From contig NZ_FOFF01000001.1 in assembly GCF_900110755.1 (NCBI RefSeq), forward strand, positions 424,153 through 488,152: a DNA stretch of 64,000 nucleotides, in the 5' to 3' direction. A program made the translations under genes and the position numbers. This document shows, one piece after another, positions 18,372 through 27,465 of this stretch. The notes under the pieces were generated by a model. That model did no database searches and had not been told where the DNA came from. It worked only from the letters and a program-made list of their open reading frames with translations. Numbering within the stretch: position 1 is the first letter of the stretch; each line of letters opens with the position of its first letter. This DNA is from Streptomyces sp. yr375. GTDB lineage: Bacteria; Actinomycetota; Actinomycetes; Streptomycetales; Streptomycetaceae.

Positions 18372-19625
18372 TCAGAGGTAACGCCCGTCCATGCCCGTAC
18401 GGTTCCGCCACAGCTTCTCCTGGACGCCCAGGCGCTCGCGCAGCCGGGTGAGGCGCGGCATGCGGGCGCGCTGTTCCCGCGACACGCGGTCGAGGTCCTC
18501 CAGGAGACGGCTCGTGCGGTGCTCGGTGTCCAGCTCGTCGAGGATGCGGTTGACCTCGGTCAGCACCGCGCCGTGCAGATGCCACTGGCGGGCGTCGTGC
18601 TCGAGCTGCTCCAGCAGCAGTCGGGCGAGCTTGTCGCGGGTGGTCGCGGCCTGCCGCAGTTCGGCGCTGAGCCGGGCCTCGGCGGCGTCCGCGTTGAGGC
18701 TGACACTCGTCGTGACCAGCACCGCGAAGCTGACCAGCGCGTCGGCGATCTCCGACAGCAGCCGCTCCACGGTCTCGCCGGTCCCGGGCGGGAACAGCGG
18801 CTGCGGCTCGCGCTCCTTGGCGAGGTCGGTGAGGGTCCGGGCGAGTACCCGCAGCACGACCGTGCAGATCTCCAGCGTGTCCAGACCGGTACGCAGCACC
18901 ACCTTGTGCAGCAGCCCCTCGCGCACGCGCGGGTTCAGCCGCAGGCTGTCCTCGGCCTGCCGCAGCGCCGCGTCCACCTCCACGATGTCGTGGTCCAGCC
19001 GGCGCGCCTCGTGCAGCCGGGCGGCCGCCTGCTCGACCGGGGTACGGCCGGCCGCCTCCTCGCCGATGCGCAGCATGAGCTGCCGCAGCCGCCGGGCCAG
19101 TCCCTCGATCGACGCGCCCGCCTCCTCCACCCACACCGGAGGCGGCAGCAGCAGATTGCAGCCCAGCCCGACGACCGCGCCGATCAGCGTCTCCACCACC
19201 CGCGACCACGCGGTGTCGCCGACGGTGGTGACCCCGAGGACCAGCATGGCGCTGATCGCCACCTCCGGGACGTACTCGTCGACCCGCACCAGATGCCCCA
19301 CGGCCAGCGAGGCCACGATCAGCAGCGCGAGACTCCACCAGGTCAGACCCACCAGGAGGCTGAAGGCGATCGCGACGAGGACGCCGGCCACCACCGCGTT
19401 CACCCGGCGGATGCCGTTGGTGAGCGTGGCGTACAGGGTGACCTGGACGACCAGCAGCGCGGTCAGCGGCGCGGTGAGCGGGAGCGCCTCGGGGCTGAGC
19501 CGCAGGGCGATGACATAGGCGACCGTGGCCGCGGCGGACGACCGCAGCGCCTGGACGACGACGGGTTCCCGGTAACGCCGCACCAACCGCACGAGCGGCG
19601 CCGCGCGCTCACGTACATCTCGCAT
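18372..19625 (-). CDS. FUSC / aromatic-acid-exporter family membrane protein
   Basis: The 417-residue protein has an N-terminal membrane domain of about six helices (residues 25-165, e.g. VAYVIALRLSPEALPLTAPL) ending in LIGAVVGLGCNLLLPPP. A long cytoplasmic helical domain with coiled-coil character follows. This matches FUSC-type proteins related to aromatic acid and fusaric acid exporters; the substrate is unknown. A 14-bp direct repeat and a small palindrome lie just upstream of the start. It shares its strand with the hypothetical gene 47 bp downstream. Confidence 0.78.
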   Translation of the reverse strand: MRDVRERAAPLVRLVRRYREPVVVQALRSSAAATVAYVIALRLSPEALPLTAPLTALLVVQVTLYATLTNGIRRVNAVVAGVLVAIAFSLLVGLTWWSLALLIVASLAVGHLVRVDEYVPEVAISAMLVLGVTTVGDTAWSRVVETLIGAVVGLGCNLLLPPPVWVEEAGASIEGLARRLRQLMLRIGEEAAGRTPVEQAAARLHEARRLDHDIVEVDAALRQAEDSLRLNPRVREGLLHKVVLRTGLDTLEICTVVLRVLARTLTDLAKEREPQPLFPPGTGETVERLLSEIADALVSFAVLVTTSVSLNADAAEARLSAELRQAATTRDKLARLLLEQLEHDARQWHLHGAVLTEVNRILDELDTEHRTSRLLEDLDRVSREQRARMPRLTRLRERLGVQEKLWRNRTGMDGRYL

Positions 19626-19654
19626 CCCCAGTCCCGTTCCCGTTCCTCAGCAGC

Positions 19655-19687
19655 CTCGAACGTTTCTGAGAAACTCGAACGTCTCTG
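19655..19687. promoter_or_regulatory. Direct repeat and palindrome upstream of the FUSC gene
   Basis: CTCGAACGTTTCTG (19655-19668) recurs as CTCGAACGTCTCTG (19674-19687), a 19-bp period with one mismatch. GTTTCTGAGAAAC (19662-19674) forms a perfect 5-3-5 palindrome bridging the two. It lies 30-62 bp before the exporter start and is a candidate operator for an unknown regulator. Confidence 0.45.
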
Positions 19688-19806
19688 GTCGCGAGCGAGT
19701 CTAGAGGGCCAGGGGCCCGACTCCCATGGTCGTCCCCCGACTGTCCGCGCCCGGTGACAGCGGGTCGCCGGACACTGACGCCACGTACGGAGGACCGCCT
19801 CACCGC

Positions 19807-20463
19807 CTACGCCTCGCCCGCCTGCGCCTCACTGGTCGGGACCGGTGGCCACACCCCCGCCGCCAGCACCCCCAACGCGTAGGCGCGGGCGACGAGTTCC
19901 GTGCGGTTGGCCGCGTCCCAGCGGGCGGACAGGCGGCGCAGGTGATAGGTCACGCCGTCCGTGGTGAGGCCGGTCTCGCGGGCGGCGCGGGCCGTGGTGG
20001 CGCCGCCGGCGAGCAGCGCGAGGATCCTCGCCTCGACCGGTGCGACCCGGACCGGGGGAGCCGCCTGACGGGGCGCGCGGTCGCCGAGGACGCGCAGCAT
20101 CACCAGCAGCGCGGGCGTCTCCTCGACCCGGTCGCTCACCGGGTCCGCCGTCAGCTCCCCGTACCGCTCCCCGCCGCCGGGCCCCTGCCAGCTCACCGAC
20201 ACCTGGTAGCGCGAGCGGTGCCGCAGCCGCAGGGCCTCGGCGATCCGCTGCACCTGGGTCGTCTCCTGCGGCCGGAACAGCTCCAGCACGTCCCGCCCGC
20301 GCAGCCGCCCCGGGCTGCTCCCGCACTCGGCGGCCATCGCCGGGTTGGCCAGCAGGACGGCACCGTACACATCGCACACCGCCACCGGTACCGACACCCG
20401 GTCGAAGACCATCAGCGCACGGTTGCGCCACACCACGGCGTCCCGCTCCGCCCCCTCAGCCAT
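19807..20463 (-). CDS. PAS-LuxR regulator
   Basis: The 218-residue protein has a PAS domain at about residues 15-125 (VPVAVCDVYGAVLLANPAMA). A LuxR-type helix-turn-helix follows at about 138-200 (VEARILALLAGGATTARAAR, GLTTDGVTYHLRRL). PAS-LuxR proteins commonly activate neighbouring biosynthetic or oxidative genes. It is divergent from the P450-reductase fusion, with a 20-bp palindrome between them, so it is a good candidate regulator of that enzyme. Confidence 0.82.
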   Translation of the reverse strand: MAEGAERDAVVWRNRALMVFDRVSVPVAVCDVYGAVLLANPAMAAECGSSPGRLRGRDVLELFRPQETTQVQRIAEALRLRHRSRYQVSVSWQGPGGGERYGELTADPVSDRVEETPALLVMLRVLGDRAPRQAAPPVRVAPVEARILALLAGGATTARAARETGLTTDGVTYHLRRLSARWDAANRTELVARAYALGVLAAGVWPPVPTSEAQAGEA

Positions 20464-20622
20464 GGACGGGGCGCGCCGCCACCGCCACCGCCACGTGCAG
20501 TGGGCGCGGAGCGGGATCCAGGGTCTCGTCCGGGGCGGTGGACGGCGTGGTCGGGGCGGTGGTCATGCGGTCAGCCTAATAACCGGCGCGGAGGGCCCCC
20601 GCAACCCCTCACGCGGCTTTCC

Positions 20623-20642
20623 CACTGCACGAACGTGTAGTG
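20623..20642. promoter_or_regulatory. 20-bp near-perfect palindrome upstream of the P450-reductase gene
   Basis: CACTGCACGAACGTGTAGTG is symmetric at 16 of 20 positions (CACT, CACG, CGTG and AGTG arms). It lies 87 bp before the P450-reductase start in the 265-bp divergent region. It could bind the PAS-LuxR regulator or a separate repressor. Confidence 0.5.
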
Positions 20643-20728
20643 CGACGGCACGGCCCCCGCAGCCGGGTGGATCACGCTGGATCCCGGTACCTCCGTACGC
20701 CCGTACAGCGAAAGGCAGTTGTCGCGCC

Positions 20729-23700
20729 ATGCCCCCCACCACGCCGCGCACCCCGGACTCCCTCCCCGGCATCGGCACCGGCAGCTCCGACATCCCCGTC
20801 GTCGACATCAGCGCCACCGGCCCCGGCCACGCCCCCGTCCAGCAGGCCATGGAGCTCATGCGGGAGCACGGGCCGCTGGTCGTACGGCGGTTGCACGGGC
20901 GGGACACCGTGTTCGTCGCCGATCTGGACCTGGTCGCCGACCTCGCCGACGAGCGGCGGTTCGCCAAGCATGTCGGGCCCGCCCTGGAGAACGTCCGGGA
21001 GTTCGCGGCCGACGGCCTGTTCACCGCCTACAACGACGAGCCGAACTGGGCGAAGGCGCACGACATCCTGATGCCGGCGTTCGCGCTCGGCTCGATGCGC
21101 GCCTACCACCCCGTGATGCTGAAGGTGGCCCGCCGCCTCATCGGCGCCTGGGACGGCGCGGCGAGCGCCGGGCAGCCGGTGAACGTGCCCGACGACATGA
21201 CCCGGATGACCCTCGACACCATCGGACTCGCCGGATTCGGCTACGACTTCGGGTCGTTCGAGCGCGACGAGCCGCACCCCTTCGTCGAGTCGATGGTGCG
21301 CTGCCTGGAGTGGAGCATGACCCGCCTGGCCCGGGTCCCGGGCGGCGACTACGCGGCCGCCGACGCCGCGTTCAAGGCCGACGCCGACTATCTCGCGCAG
21401 GTCGTCGACGACGTCATCGCGGCCCGTACCGCGGGCGCAGGCGAGGGCGGGCACGGGGACGCCGACGACCTCCTCGGGCTGATGCTCACCGCCGAGCACC
21501 CCGCCGACGGCACCACCCTCGACACCACCAACATCCGCAACCAGGTCATCACCTTCCTGATCGCGGGCCACGAGACGACCTCCGGCGCCATGTCGTTCGC
21601 GCTGCACTACCTCGTCAAGCACCCCGCAGCGCTCCAGCTCGTCCAGCGCGAGGTCGACGCGTTGTGGGGCGACACCGCCGACCCCGAGCCGACGTACGAC
21701 GAGGTCGGCCGGCTGACCTACACCCGGCAGGTGCTCAACGAGGCGCTGCGGCTGTGGCCCACGGCCGCCGCGTTCAGCCGGCAGGCCCTCGAGGACACGC
21801 TGCTCGGCGGGCGGGTGCCGCTGAAGGCGGGGCAGTCCGTGGTCGTCCTCGCGCCGATGCTGCACCGCCAGCCCGTCTGGGGCGACAACCCCGAGCTGTT
21901 CGACCCCTCCCGCTTCACGCCCGAGGCCGAGGCGGCCCGCTCCGTGCACGCCTTCAAGCCGTTCGGCACCGGTGAACGCGCCTGCATCGGACGGCAGTTC
22001 GCGTTGCACGAGGCGACGATGCTGCTGGCGATGCTCGTCCACCGCTACCGCCCGCACGACCACGCCGACTACCGGCTCACCATCAAGGAGACCCTCACCC
22101 TCAAGCCCGACGGCCTCACCCTCACGCTCACCCCGCGCACCCCCGCCGACCGCGTCCACCCCCAACTCCCGGGCGCGGCACCGACTCAGACCGCGCCGAC
22201 GGCCGACACCAGTGCCCTCCCCGCCCGGGTCCGCCCCGGCACCGCCGTCCTCTTCCTGCACGGCAGCAACTACGGCACCTGCCGCGAGTTCGCCGCCCAA
22301 CTCGCCGACGAGGCCGCGGAGATCGGCTGCGAGACGCAGGTCGCGCCGCTGGACGCCTACGCGGACGGCCTGCCCACCGACCGCCCGGTCGTCATCACCG
22401 CCGCCTCCTACAACGGCCGCCCCACCGACGACGCCACCGCCTTCGCCGCCTGGCTGGAGGAGACCCACGACCTCTCCGGGGTCGACTACGCCGTCCTGGG
22501 CGTCGGCGACCGCAACTGGGCCGCCACCTACCAGCACGTCCCGACCCGGCTCGACGACCGCCTCGCCGAACTCGGCGCCACCCGCCTCACCGACCGCACC
22601 GCCGCCGACGCCTCCGGCGACCTCCCCGGCGCCGTACGGGAGTTCACCGCCCGCCTGCGCACCGCGCTCCTGGAGCGGCACGGCGACCCCGAGGCCACCG
22701 CCGCCGCTCCCGCCGACGAGCCCACCACCGGCTACGAGGTCCGCACCCTCACCGGCGGCCCGCTGGACGCCCTCGCCGCCCGGCACGGTCTCGTCCCGAT
22801 GAAGGTCACCGAGGCGTACGACCTCACCGCCCCCGGCCACCACCGCCGCAAGCGGTTCCTGCGGGTCGCCCTGCCCGAGGGCGTCACCTACCGCACGGCC
22901 GACCACCTCACCGTGCTCCCGGCGAACGACCCCGCACTCGTCGACCGCGCGGCCACCGCCCTCGGCGTCGACCTCGACACCGTCCTGGACATCCGCGCCA
23001 CCCGCCCGCGCCGCGACGGCCTCACCGTCGACCGACCGGTGACGGTACGTCAACTCCTCACCCACCACGTCGAGTTGCAGGACCGCCCGAACGCCGGTCA
23101 GCTCACCGCGCTGGCCGCAGCCAACCCCTGCCCGCCCGAACGCGCGGCCCTCGCCGCCTTCCCCGCCGACGACCCGCGCACCCTCGTCGAGGTGATCGAG
23201 GACCACCCGGCGCTGCGCGGCGCGCTGGACTGGCCGCGACTCCTCGACCTCCTCACCCCGCTGCGCCCCCGCCACTACTCCTTCTCCTCCTCGCCCGCCG
23301 TCGACCCCGGCCACGCCGACCTGATGGTCTCCCTGCTGGCCGCGCCCGCCCGGTCGGGCAAGGGCGTCTACCGGGGCACCGGCTCCGGACACCTCGCCCG
23401 ACTCGTACCGGGCGACACCGTGTACGCCCGCGTCCAGCCCTGCCGCGAGGACTTCCGGATCGACGACCGCGCACCCGTGGTCATGGTGGCCGCCGGCACC
23501 GGCCTCGCCCCGTTCCGCGGCGCCGTCGCCGACCGCACCGCCGCCCTCGCCGCCGGGGCCGAACTCCCGCCCGCCGTCTGCTACTTCGGCTGCGACGCCC
23601 CGGACGCCGACTTCCTGCACGCCGAGGAGCTGCGCGCCGCCGAGACCGCCGGAGCGGTGTCGCTGCGCCCGGCCTTCAGCCAGGCTCCCGACGGCGGAAC

Positions 23701-23938
23701 GCGGTACGTCCAGCACCGCATCGCCGCCGAGGCCGACGAGGTCTGGCGACTGCTGGCCGACGGCGCCCGGGTGCACGTGTGCGGCGACGGCTCACGGATG
23801 GCCCCCGGCGTCCGGGACGCGTTCCGTACCCTGTACCGGGACCGCACGCCCGGCGCCGACGACACCGCCGCCGAGACATGGCTCAACGGCCTGATCGCGG
23901 ACGGCCGTTACACCGAGGACGTGTACGCGGCGGGCTGA
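20729..23938 (+). CDS. Self-sufficient cytochrome P450-NADPH reductase fusion (CYP102/BM3 type)
   Basis: The 1069-residue enzyme is close to the 1049 residues of BM3. The heme domain (about 1-470) has AGHETTSG and the heme loop [13 protein letters not shown] with Cys419. The flavodoxin-like FMN domain (about 505-650) contains LFLHGSNYGTCREFA and LGVGDRNWA. The FAD/NADPH domain (about 680-1069) has RHYSFSSSP for FAD, VMVAAGTGLAPFRG for NADPH and a C-terminal ETWLNGLIADGRY segment. It should hydroxylate fatty acids or related chains using NADPH alone. The ATG at 20729 is the first plausible start, with only a weak AAAGG upstream; an open frame reaching 20345 is rejected. Confidence 0.93.
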   Translation: MPPTTPRTPDSLPGIGTGSSDIPVVDISATGPGHAPVQQAMELMREHGPLVVRRLHGRDTVFVADLDLVADLADERRFAKHVGPALENVREFAADGLFTAYNDEPNWAKAHDILMPAFALGSMRAYHPVMLKVARRLIGAWDGAASAGQPVNVPDDMTRMTLDTIGLAGFGYDFGSFERDEPHPFVESMVRCLEWSMTRLARVPGGDYAAADAAFKADADYLAQVVDDVIAARTAGAGEGGHGDADDLLGLMLTAEHPADGTTLDTTNIRNQVITFLIAGHETTSGAMSFALHYLVKHPAALQLVQREVDALWGDTADPEPTYDEVGRLTYTRQVLNEALRLWPTAAAFSRQALEDTLLGGRVPLKAGQSVVVLAPMLHRQPVWGDNPELFDPSRFTPEAEAARSVHAFKPFGTGERACIGRQFALHEATMLLAMLVHRYRPHDHADYRLTIKETLTLKPDGLTLTLTPRTPADRVHPQLPGAAPTQTAPTADTSALPARVRPGTAVLFLHGSNYGTCREFAAQLADEAAEIGCETQVAPLDAYADGLPTDRPVVITAASYNGRPTDDATAFAAWLEETHDLSGVDYAVLGVGDRNWAATYQHVPTRLDDRLAELGATRLTDRTAADASGDLPGAVREFTARLRTALLERHGDPEATAAAPADEPTTGYEVRTLTGGPLDALAARHGLVPMKVTEAYDLTAPGHHRRKRFLRVALPEGVTYRTADHLTVLPANDPALVDRAATALGVDLDTVLDIRATRPRRDGLTVDRPVTVRQLLTHHVELQDRPNAGQLTALAAANPCPPERAALAAFPADDPRTLVEVIEDHPALRGALDWPRLLDLLTPLRPRHYSFSSSPAVDPGHADLMVSLLAAPARSGKGVYRGTGSGHLARLVPGDTVYARVQPCREDFRIDDRAPVVMVAAGTGLAPFRGAVADRTAALAAGAELPPAVCYFGCDAPDADFLHAEELRAAETAGAVSLRPAFSQAPDGGTRYVQHRIAAEADEVWRLLADGARVHVCGDGSRMAPGVRDAFRTLYRDRTPGADDTAAETWLNGLIADGRYTEDVYAAG

Positions 23939-23970
23939 TCGACAGCAGCGACAGATGGGGTGGGTGCACG

Positions 23971-24927
23971 ATGACGGACTCCTGGGCGCGGGCCCGGAAC
24001 GCGCTGGAGGCGGCGGGCATCCCGCCCGACCGCCTGGCCCACCTCGCACCGCTGCGCGGCGGCACGTACAACACCGTCGAGGAACTCCGCCTCACGGACG
24101 GCAGCCGCTACGTACTGAAGGTCGCGCCCACCGCGCCGGGCCTGCGCCACGAGCGCCGACTCCTCGTCGGCGAGGCGGAGTTCTACCGCGGGGCGGCCGA
24201 GGCCGACGTCCCGGCACCCCGCGTCGTGGCCCGCGACGGGTCGTGGCTGCTGATGACCTGGTGCCCGGGCGACACCTGGAGCGGTGCACTCACGCTGGCC
24301 GAACAGCGGGCGCTGCGCGCGGAGTTGGGCGGTCAGGTCGCCCGGCTGCACGAGGTGACCGGGCCCGGCTTCGGCTACCCCACCGGAGCCCTCGGCCCGC
24401 TCGCCGCCGACTGGCGCACCGCGTTCACGGCGATGTTCGACGCCGTCCTCGCCGACGCCCGTGAGTACCGCGCCCGACTGCCCCGTCCCGTCGACGAGGT
24501 CGCCGCCGTCGCCCGGTCCGCGTACGACGCCCTCGACGAGGTCACCGTCCCGCGCCTGGTCCACTACGACCTGTGGCCGGGCAACATCCTGGTCGACCGC
24601 GCCGACGGAACGCCCCGGATCGGGGGCCTCATCGACGGCGAGCGCATGTTCTGGGGCGATCCGCTCGCGGACTTCGTCTCCCTGGCGCTGCTCCAGGACA
24701 TCCGGGACGACGAGGCATTCCTCGCGGGCTACCGGGACGCCGGCGGGCACGCCGTGTTCGACGCGCCCGCCCGGCTCCGCCTCGCCCTCTACCGCGCCTA
24801 CCTCTACCTGATCATGCTCACCGAGACGATCCCGCGCGCGGTCGCCCCGGATCAGGCGGAGTGGGTGCGGAAAGTGGCCGCCCCGCAACTCGAAGCGGCA
24901 CTCGACGAGATCAAGATCGGGAGCTAG
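23971..24927 (+). CDS. Phosphotransferase-family kinase (fructosamine/aminoglycoside kinase-like)
   Basis: The 318-residue kinase-fold protein has the N-lobe lysine in YVLKVAP, the catalytic motif HYDLWPGNIL (H-x-D-x4-N) and the metal-binding Asp in LIDGERMFWGDP. These are shared by aminoglycoside phosphotransferases, fructosamine kinases and homoserine/choline kinases, and the true substrate cannot be told. It starts 32 bp after the P450-reductase stop and may be cotranscribed. Confidence 0.82.
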   Translation: MTDSWARARNALEAAGIPPDRLAHLAPLRGGTYNTVEELRLTDGSRYVLKVAPTAPGLRHERRLLVGEAEFYRGAAEADVPAPRVVARDGSWLLMTWCPGDTWSGALTLAEQRALRAELGGQVARLHEVTGPGFGYPTGALGPLAADWRTAFTAMFDAVLADAREYRARLPRPVDEVAAVARSAYDALDEVTVPRLVHYDLWPGNILVDRADGTPRIGGLIDGERMFWGDPLADFVSLALLQDIRDDEAFLAGYRDAGGHAVFDAPARLRLALYRAYLYLIMLTETIPRAVAPDQAEWVRKVAAPQLEAALDEIKIGS

Positions 24928-24963
24928 GAGCTAGAGGCCGGACGCCGCTGCGAGTGGCGTGGA

Positions 24964-25968
24964 CTAGGCCTGTGCGGGGAAGGCGTTCACGCCGGTCAGC
25001 TCGGCGGACAGCTCCCACAGCCGCGCCGCCTGCTCCGGGTCCGTCGCCCAGGCCTCGACGCCGGTGCGCTGGTCGCCGTCCGTGACGGGCTCGGCGATGT
25101 CGCAGTCCTCGAGGTAGACGCCGCCCATCCCGGCCAACTGCGGCGAGGTCGCCGCCCACACCTGGGTGGCCGCGCCCTGCTCCGGGGTCTTGAAGCCCTC
25201 CGGGTTGAGCGCGTTGCCGTCCTCGTCGATCCAGCCGCGCTCCACCATCTCCGCCTTGGCCATATGCCGCTGGAGGGGCGTGAGGATGCCGCCGGGGTGC
25301 AGGGCGAAGGCGCGCACGCCCCGGTCGCGGGCCAGCCTGTCCAGGTGGACGGCGAACAGCACGTTCGCGGTCTTGGCCTGCCCGTACGCCTCCCACTTGT
25401 CATAGCTCTTCTGCCACTGGACGTCGTCCCAGCGCATCCCCGACAAGAGGTGGGCCCGCGAGGAGACGGACACGATCCGGGCGCCGCCGGGCTCGATCGC
25501 CGGCCACAGCCGGTTGACGAGGGCGAAGTGGCCGAGGTGGTTCGTGGCGAACTGCGCCTCCCAGCCGGGGCCGACCCGGGTCTCCGGGCAGGCCATGATC
25601 CCGGCGCTGTCGATGACGAGGTCGATGGTCCGGCCGGAGGCGAGGAAGCGGTCGGCGAAGGCGCGCACGCTCTCCAGGTCGCCGAGGTCGAGCTCGTCCG
25701 TCTCGACGCCGTCCAGGCCGGCGAGGTTCTCGCGGGCCGTGTCCGGGCGGCGCGCGGGGACGACGACGTGGGCTCCGGCCTTGACCAGCGCACGGGTCGT
25801 CTCCAGCCCGAGACCGGAGTACCCGCCGGTGACGAGGGCCAGCTTCCCGGTCAGGTCGATGCCCCGCAGGACCTCGTCGGCGGTGCTCGTGGCGCCGAAG
25901 CCCGAGCCGATCTTGTGCTGTGCGGTGGTGGTGCTGTTCGGGTCGGTGTGCGTGTCGCTGTGGTTCAT
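24964..25968 (-). CDS. Short-chain dehydrogenase/reductase
   Basis: The 334-residue SDR enzyme has the cofactor loop TGGYSGLG at about residues 47-54, an Asn in TNHLGHF and the catalytic Tyr-x3-Lys in YGQAKTAN. The Ser is in IVSVSSRAHL. The extended C-terminal part resembles the retinol-dehydrogenase-like/WW-oxidoreductase-type SDRs common in actinobacteria. The substrate is unknown. The start at 25968 (MNHSDTHTDP) has a weak ribosome-binding site; the open frame continuing to 27159 is a shadow. Confidence 0.85.
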   Translation of the reverse strand: MNHSDTHTDPNSTTTAQHKIGSGFGATSTADEVLRGIDLTGKLALVTGGYSGLGLETTRALVKAGAHVVVPARRPDTARENLAGLDGVETDELDLGDLESVRAFADRFLASGRTIDLVIDSAGIMACPETRVGPGWEAQFATNHLGHFALVNRLWPAIEPGGARIVSVSSRAHLLSGMRWDDVQWQKSYDKWEAYGQAKTANVLFAVHLDRLARDRGVRAFALHPGGILTPLQRHMAKAEMVERGWIDEDGNALNPEGFKTPEQGAATQVWAATSPQLAGMGGVYLEDCDIAEPVTDGDQRTGVEAWATDPEQAARLWELSAELTGVNAFPAQA

Positions 25969-26063
25969 GCCGAGAACGCTACGAATTGGAGTGCTCTCGA
26001 AGTCAACTGCGACACCGGGCGCCGAGCGGGCACCGAGCGGGTGCCGACCGAGCGCCGACCGTC

Positions 26064-27113
26064 TCAGCGGCCCGCCACGCCCGCCGCCCCCGCCGGTACC
26101 CGTCCCTCCCGGGTCCAGGCCAGCAGGTCGTCGAGCGGCCAGGTCGTCACGATCCGTTCCGGGGGCACCTCGCACTCCTCGGCCCGCGCGCAGCCCAGGA
26201 TCTGCCAGTCCAACTGGCCGGGCGCGTGGGCGTCGGTGTCCACCGAGAACAGCGCGCCCGCCGCCACCGCCCGGCGCAGCAGCCGGCGCGGCGGGTCGAG
26301 CCGCTCGGGCCGGCTGTTGATCTCCACGGCCGTACCGGACTCGGCGCACGCCGCGAACACCTCGTCCGCGTCGAACTCCGACTCCGGCCGCCCCCGCCCG
26401 CCCCGCAGCCGCCCGGTGCAGTGGCCCAGGATGTTCGCGTGCGGGTCGCGCACGGCGTTCACCATGCGGCGCGTCATCGCACGCGACTCCATGCGCAGCT
26501 TGGAGTGCACGGACACCACGACCACGTCGAGCCGCTCCAGCAACTCCGGCTCCTGGTCCAGCGACCCGTCGTCGAGGATGTCGCACTCGATGCCGGTCAG
26601 CAGCCGGAACGGCGCCCAGGTCGCGTTGAGCTCCTCGACCAGGTCCAGTTGGCGGCGCAGCCGCTCGGGCGAGAGCCCGCGGGCGACCGTCAGGCGCGGC
26701 GAGTGGTCGGTGAGCACGGCCCACTCGTGGTCGAGCGCGGCGGCCGCCCGGCCCATCTCGTCGACGGGGCTGCCGCCGTCCGACCAGTCGGAGTGGACAT
26801 GGCAGTCGCCGCGCAGCAGCGCCCGCAGCCCGGACCCCGCGCCGTCGGTGAGCGGCAGCCCGGCCTCGCCCTCCAGTGTCTCCAGATACGACGGCACCTG
26901 CCCGGCGAGCGCCTCGCGCACCACCTGGGCGGTCCGCGGGCCGACGCCCTTCAGCGACTCCAGCGTGCCGGCCGCCGCCCGCTGCTCGACCTCCGCCGAG
27001 GGCAGCCGCGCCAGGACCCGGGAAGCCGTACGGAAGGCCCGTACCCGGTAGGTCGGCGCCAGGGACCGCTCCAGCAGGAAGGCGATCCGGTCCAGAGCAT
27101 CGAGGGGATCCAT
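26064..27113 (-). CDS. PHP-domain protein with N-terminal helix-hairpin-helix (PolX C-domain-like)
   Basis: The 349-residue protein has an N-terminal Pol-beta-like helical region with a helix-hairpin-helix (LKGVGPRTAQVVREAL, about 53-70). A PHP metal-dependent phosphoesterase domain follows (DCHVHSDWSDG, VLTDHS, ECDILDDG, SVHSKLRM, DTDAHAP). It resembles family X polymerases that have lost the polymerase palm, so DNA phosphoesterase or nuclease activity is plausible. The ATG at 27113 follows AGGAGG. Confidence 0.82.
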   Translation of the reverse strand: MDPLDALDRIAFLLERSLAPTYRVRAFRTASRVLARLPSAEVEQRAAAGTLESLKGVGPRTAQVVREALAGQVPSYLETLEGEAGLPLTDGAGSGLRALLRGDCHVHSDWSDGGSPVDEMGRAAAALDHEWAVLTDHSPRLTVARGLSPERLRRQLDLVEELNATWAPFRLLTGIECDILDDGSLDQEPELLERLDVVVVSVHSKLRMESRAMTRRMVNAVRDPHANILGHCTGRLRGGRGRPESEFDADEVFAACAESGTAVEINSRPERLDPPRRLLRRAVAAGALFSVDTDAHAPGQLDWQILGCARAEECEVPPERIVTTWPLDDLLAWTREGRVPAGAAGVAGR

Positions 27114-27194
27114 CGCCACCTCCTGGCTCCAGGGTTCCCCACCCGGGGGCGGACCGCACGACGGAGACGTATGTCCCGTTCTACCCTCTATGTC

Positions 27195-27431
27195 ATGACC
27201 GAAATCGCGAGCCTTCGTATCTCCCATCCGCGGATCATGGTGCTCGGAGTGCAGCCGGCCCCGGCGCCGTTCCGCATCGTGGAAATCGACGGCGAGGTGG
27301 TCGGGGAGGCGCGGGCCGTCACCGACGTCCTGGAGATCGCCGCCGCGTTCGGCGTCACCGTCCACGACCTGGACGACCCGGACGTCGTGCGCTGGGTGGG
27401 CGGGGACAGGTACACCTGGGCGCCGCACTGA
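27195..27431 (+). CDS. Small conserved hypothetical protein
   Basis: The 78-residue soluble protein begins MTEIASLRISHPRIMVLG and has an alternating strand/helix look (PFRIVEIDGEVVGEARAV). It has no recognisable motif. There is no ribosome-binding site; TACCCT lies 7 nt before the ATG, so the message is probably leaderless. It is divergent from the PHP gene and convergent with the VanZ gene. Confidence 0.7.
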   Translation: MTEIASLRISHPRIMVLGVQPAPAPFRIVEIDGEVVGEARAVTDVLEIAAAFGVTVHDLDDPDVVRWVGGDRYTWAPH

Positions 27432-27465
27432 CGACGGTCCGTCTCCTGTCCCGCGCCCGGCACGG

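Noticed and set aside
19609..19803. 64-codon frame upstream of the FUSC gene
   Set aside because: No ribosome-binding site, no conserved features and it covers the operator-like repeats.
20345..20728. Upstream extension of the P450-reductase frame
   Set aside because: The extra residues are low-complexity, overlap the PAS-LuxR gene and promoter, and lack P450 similarity.
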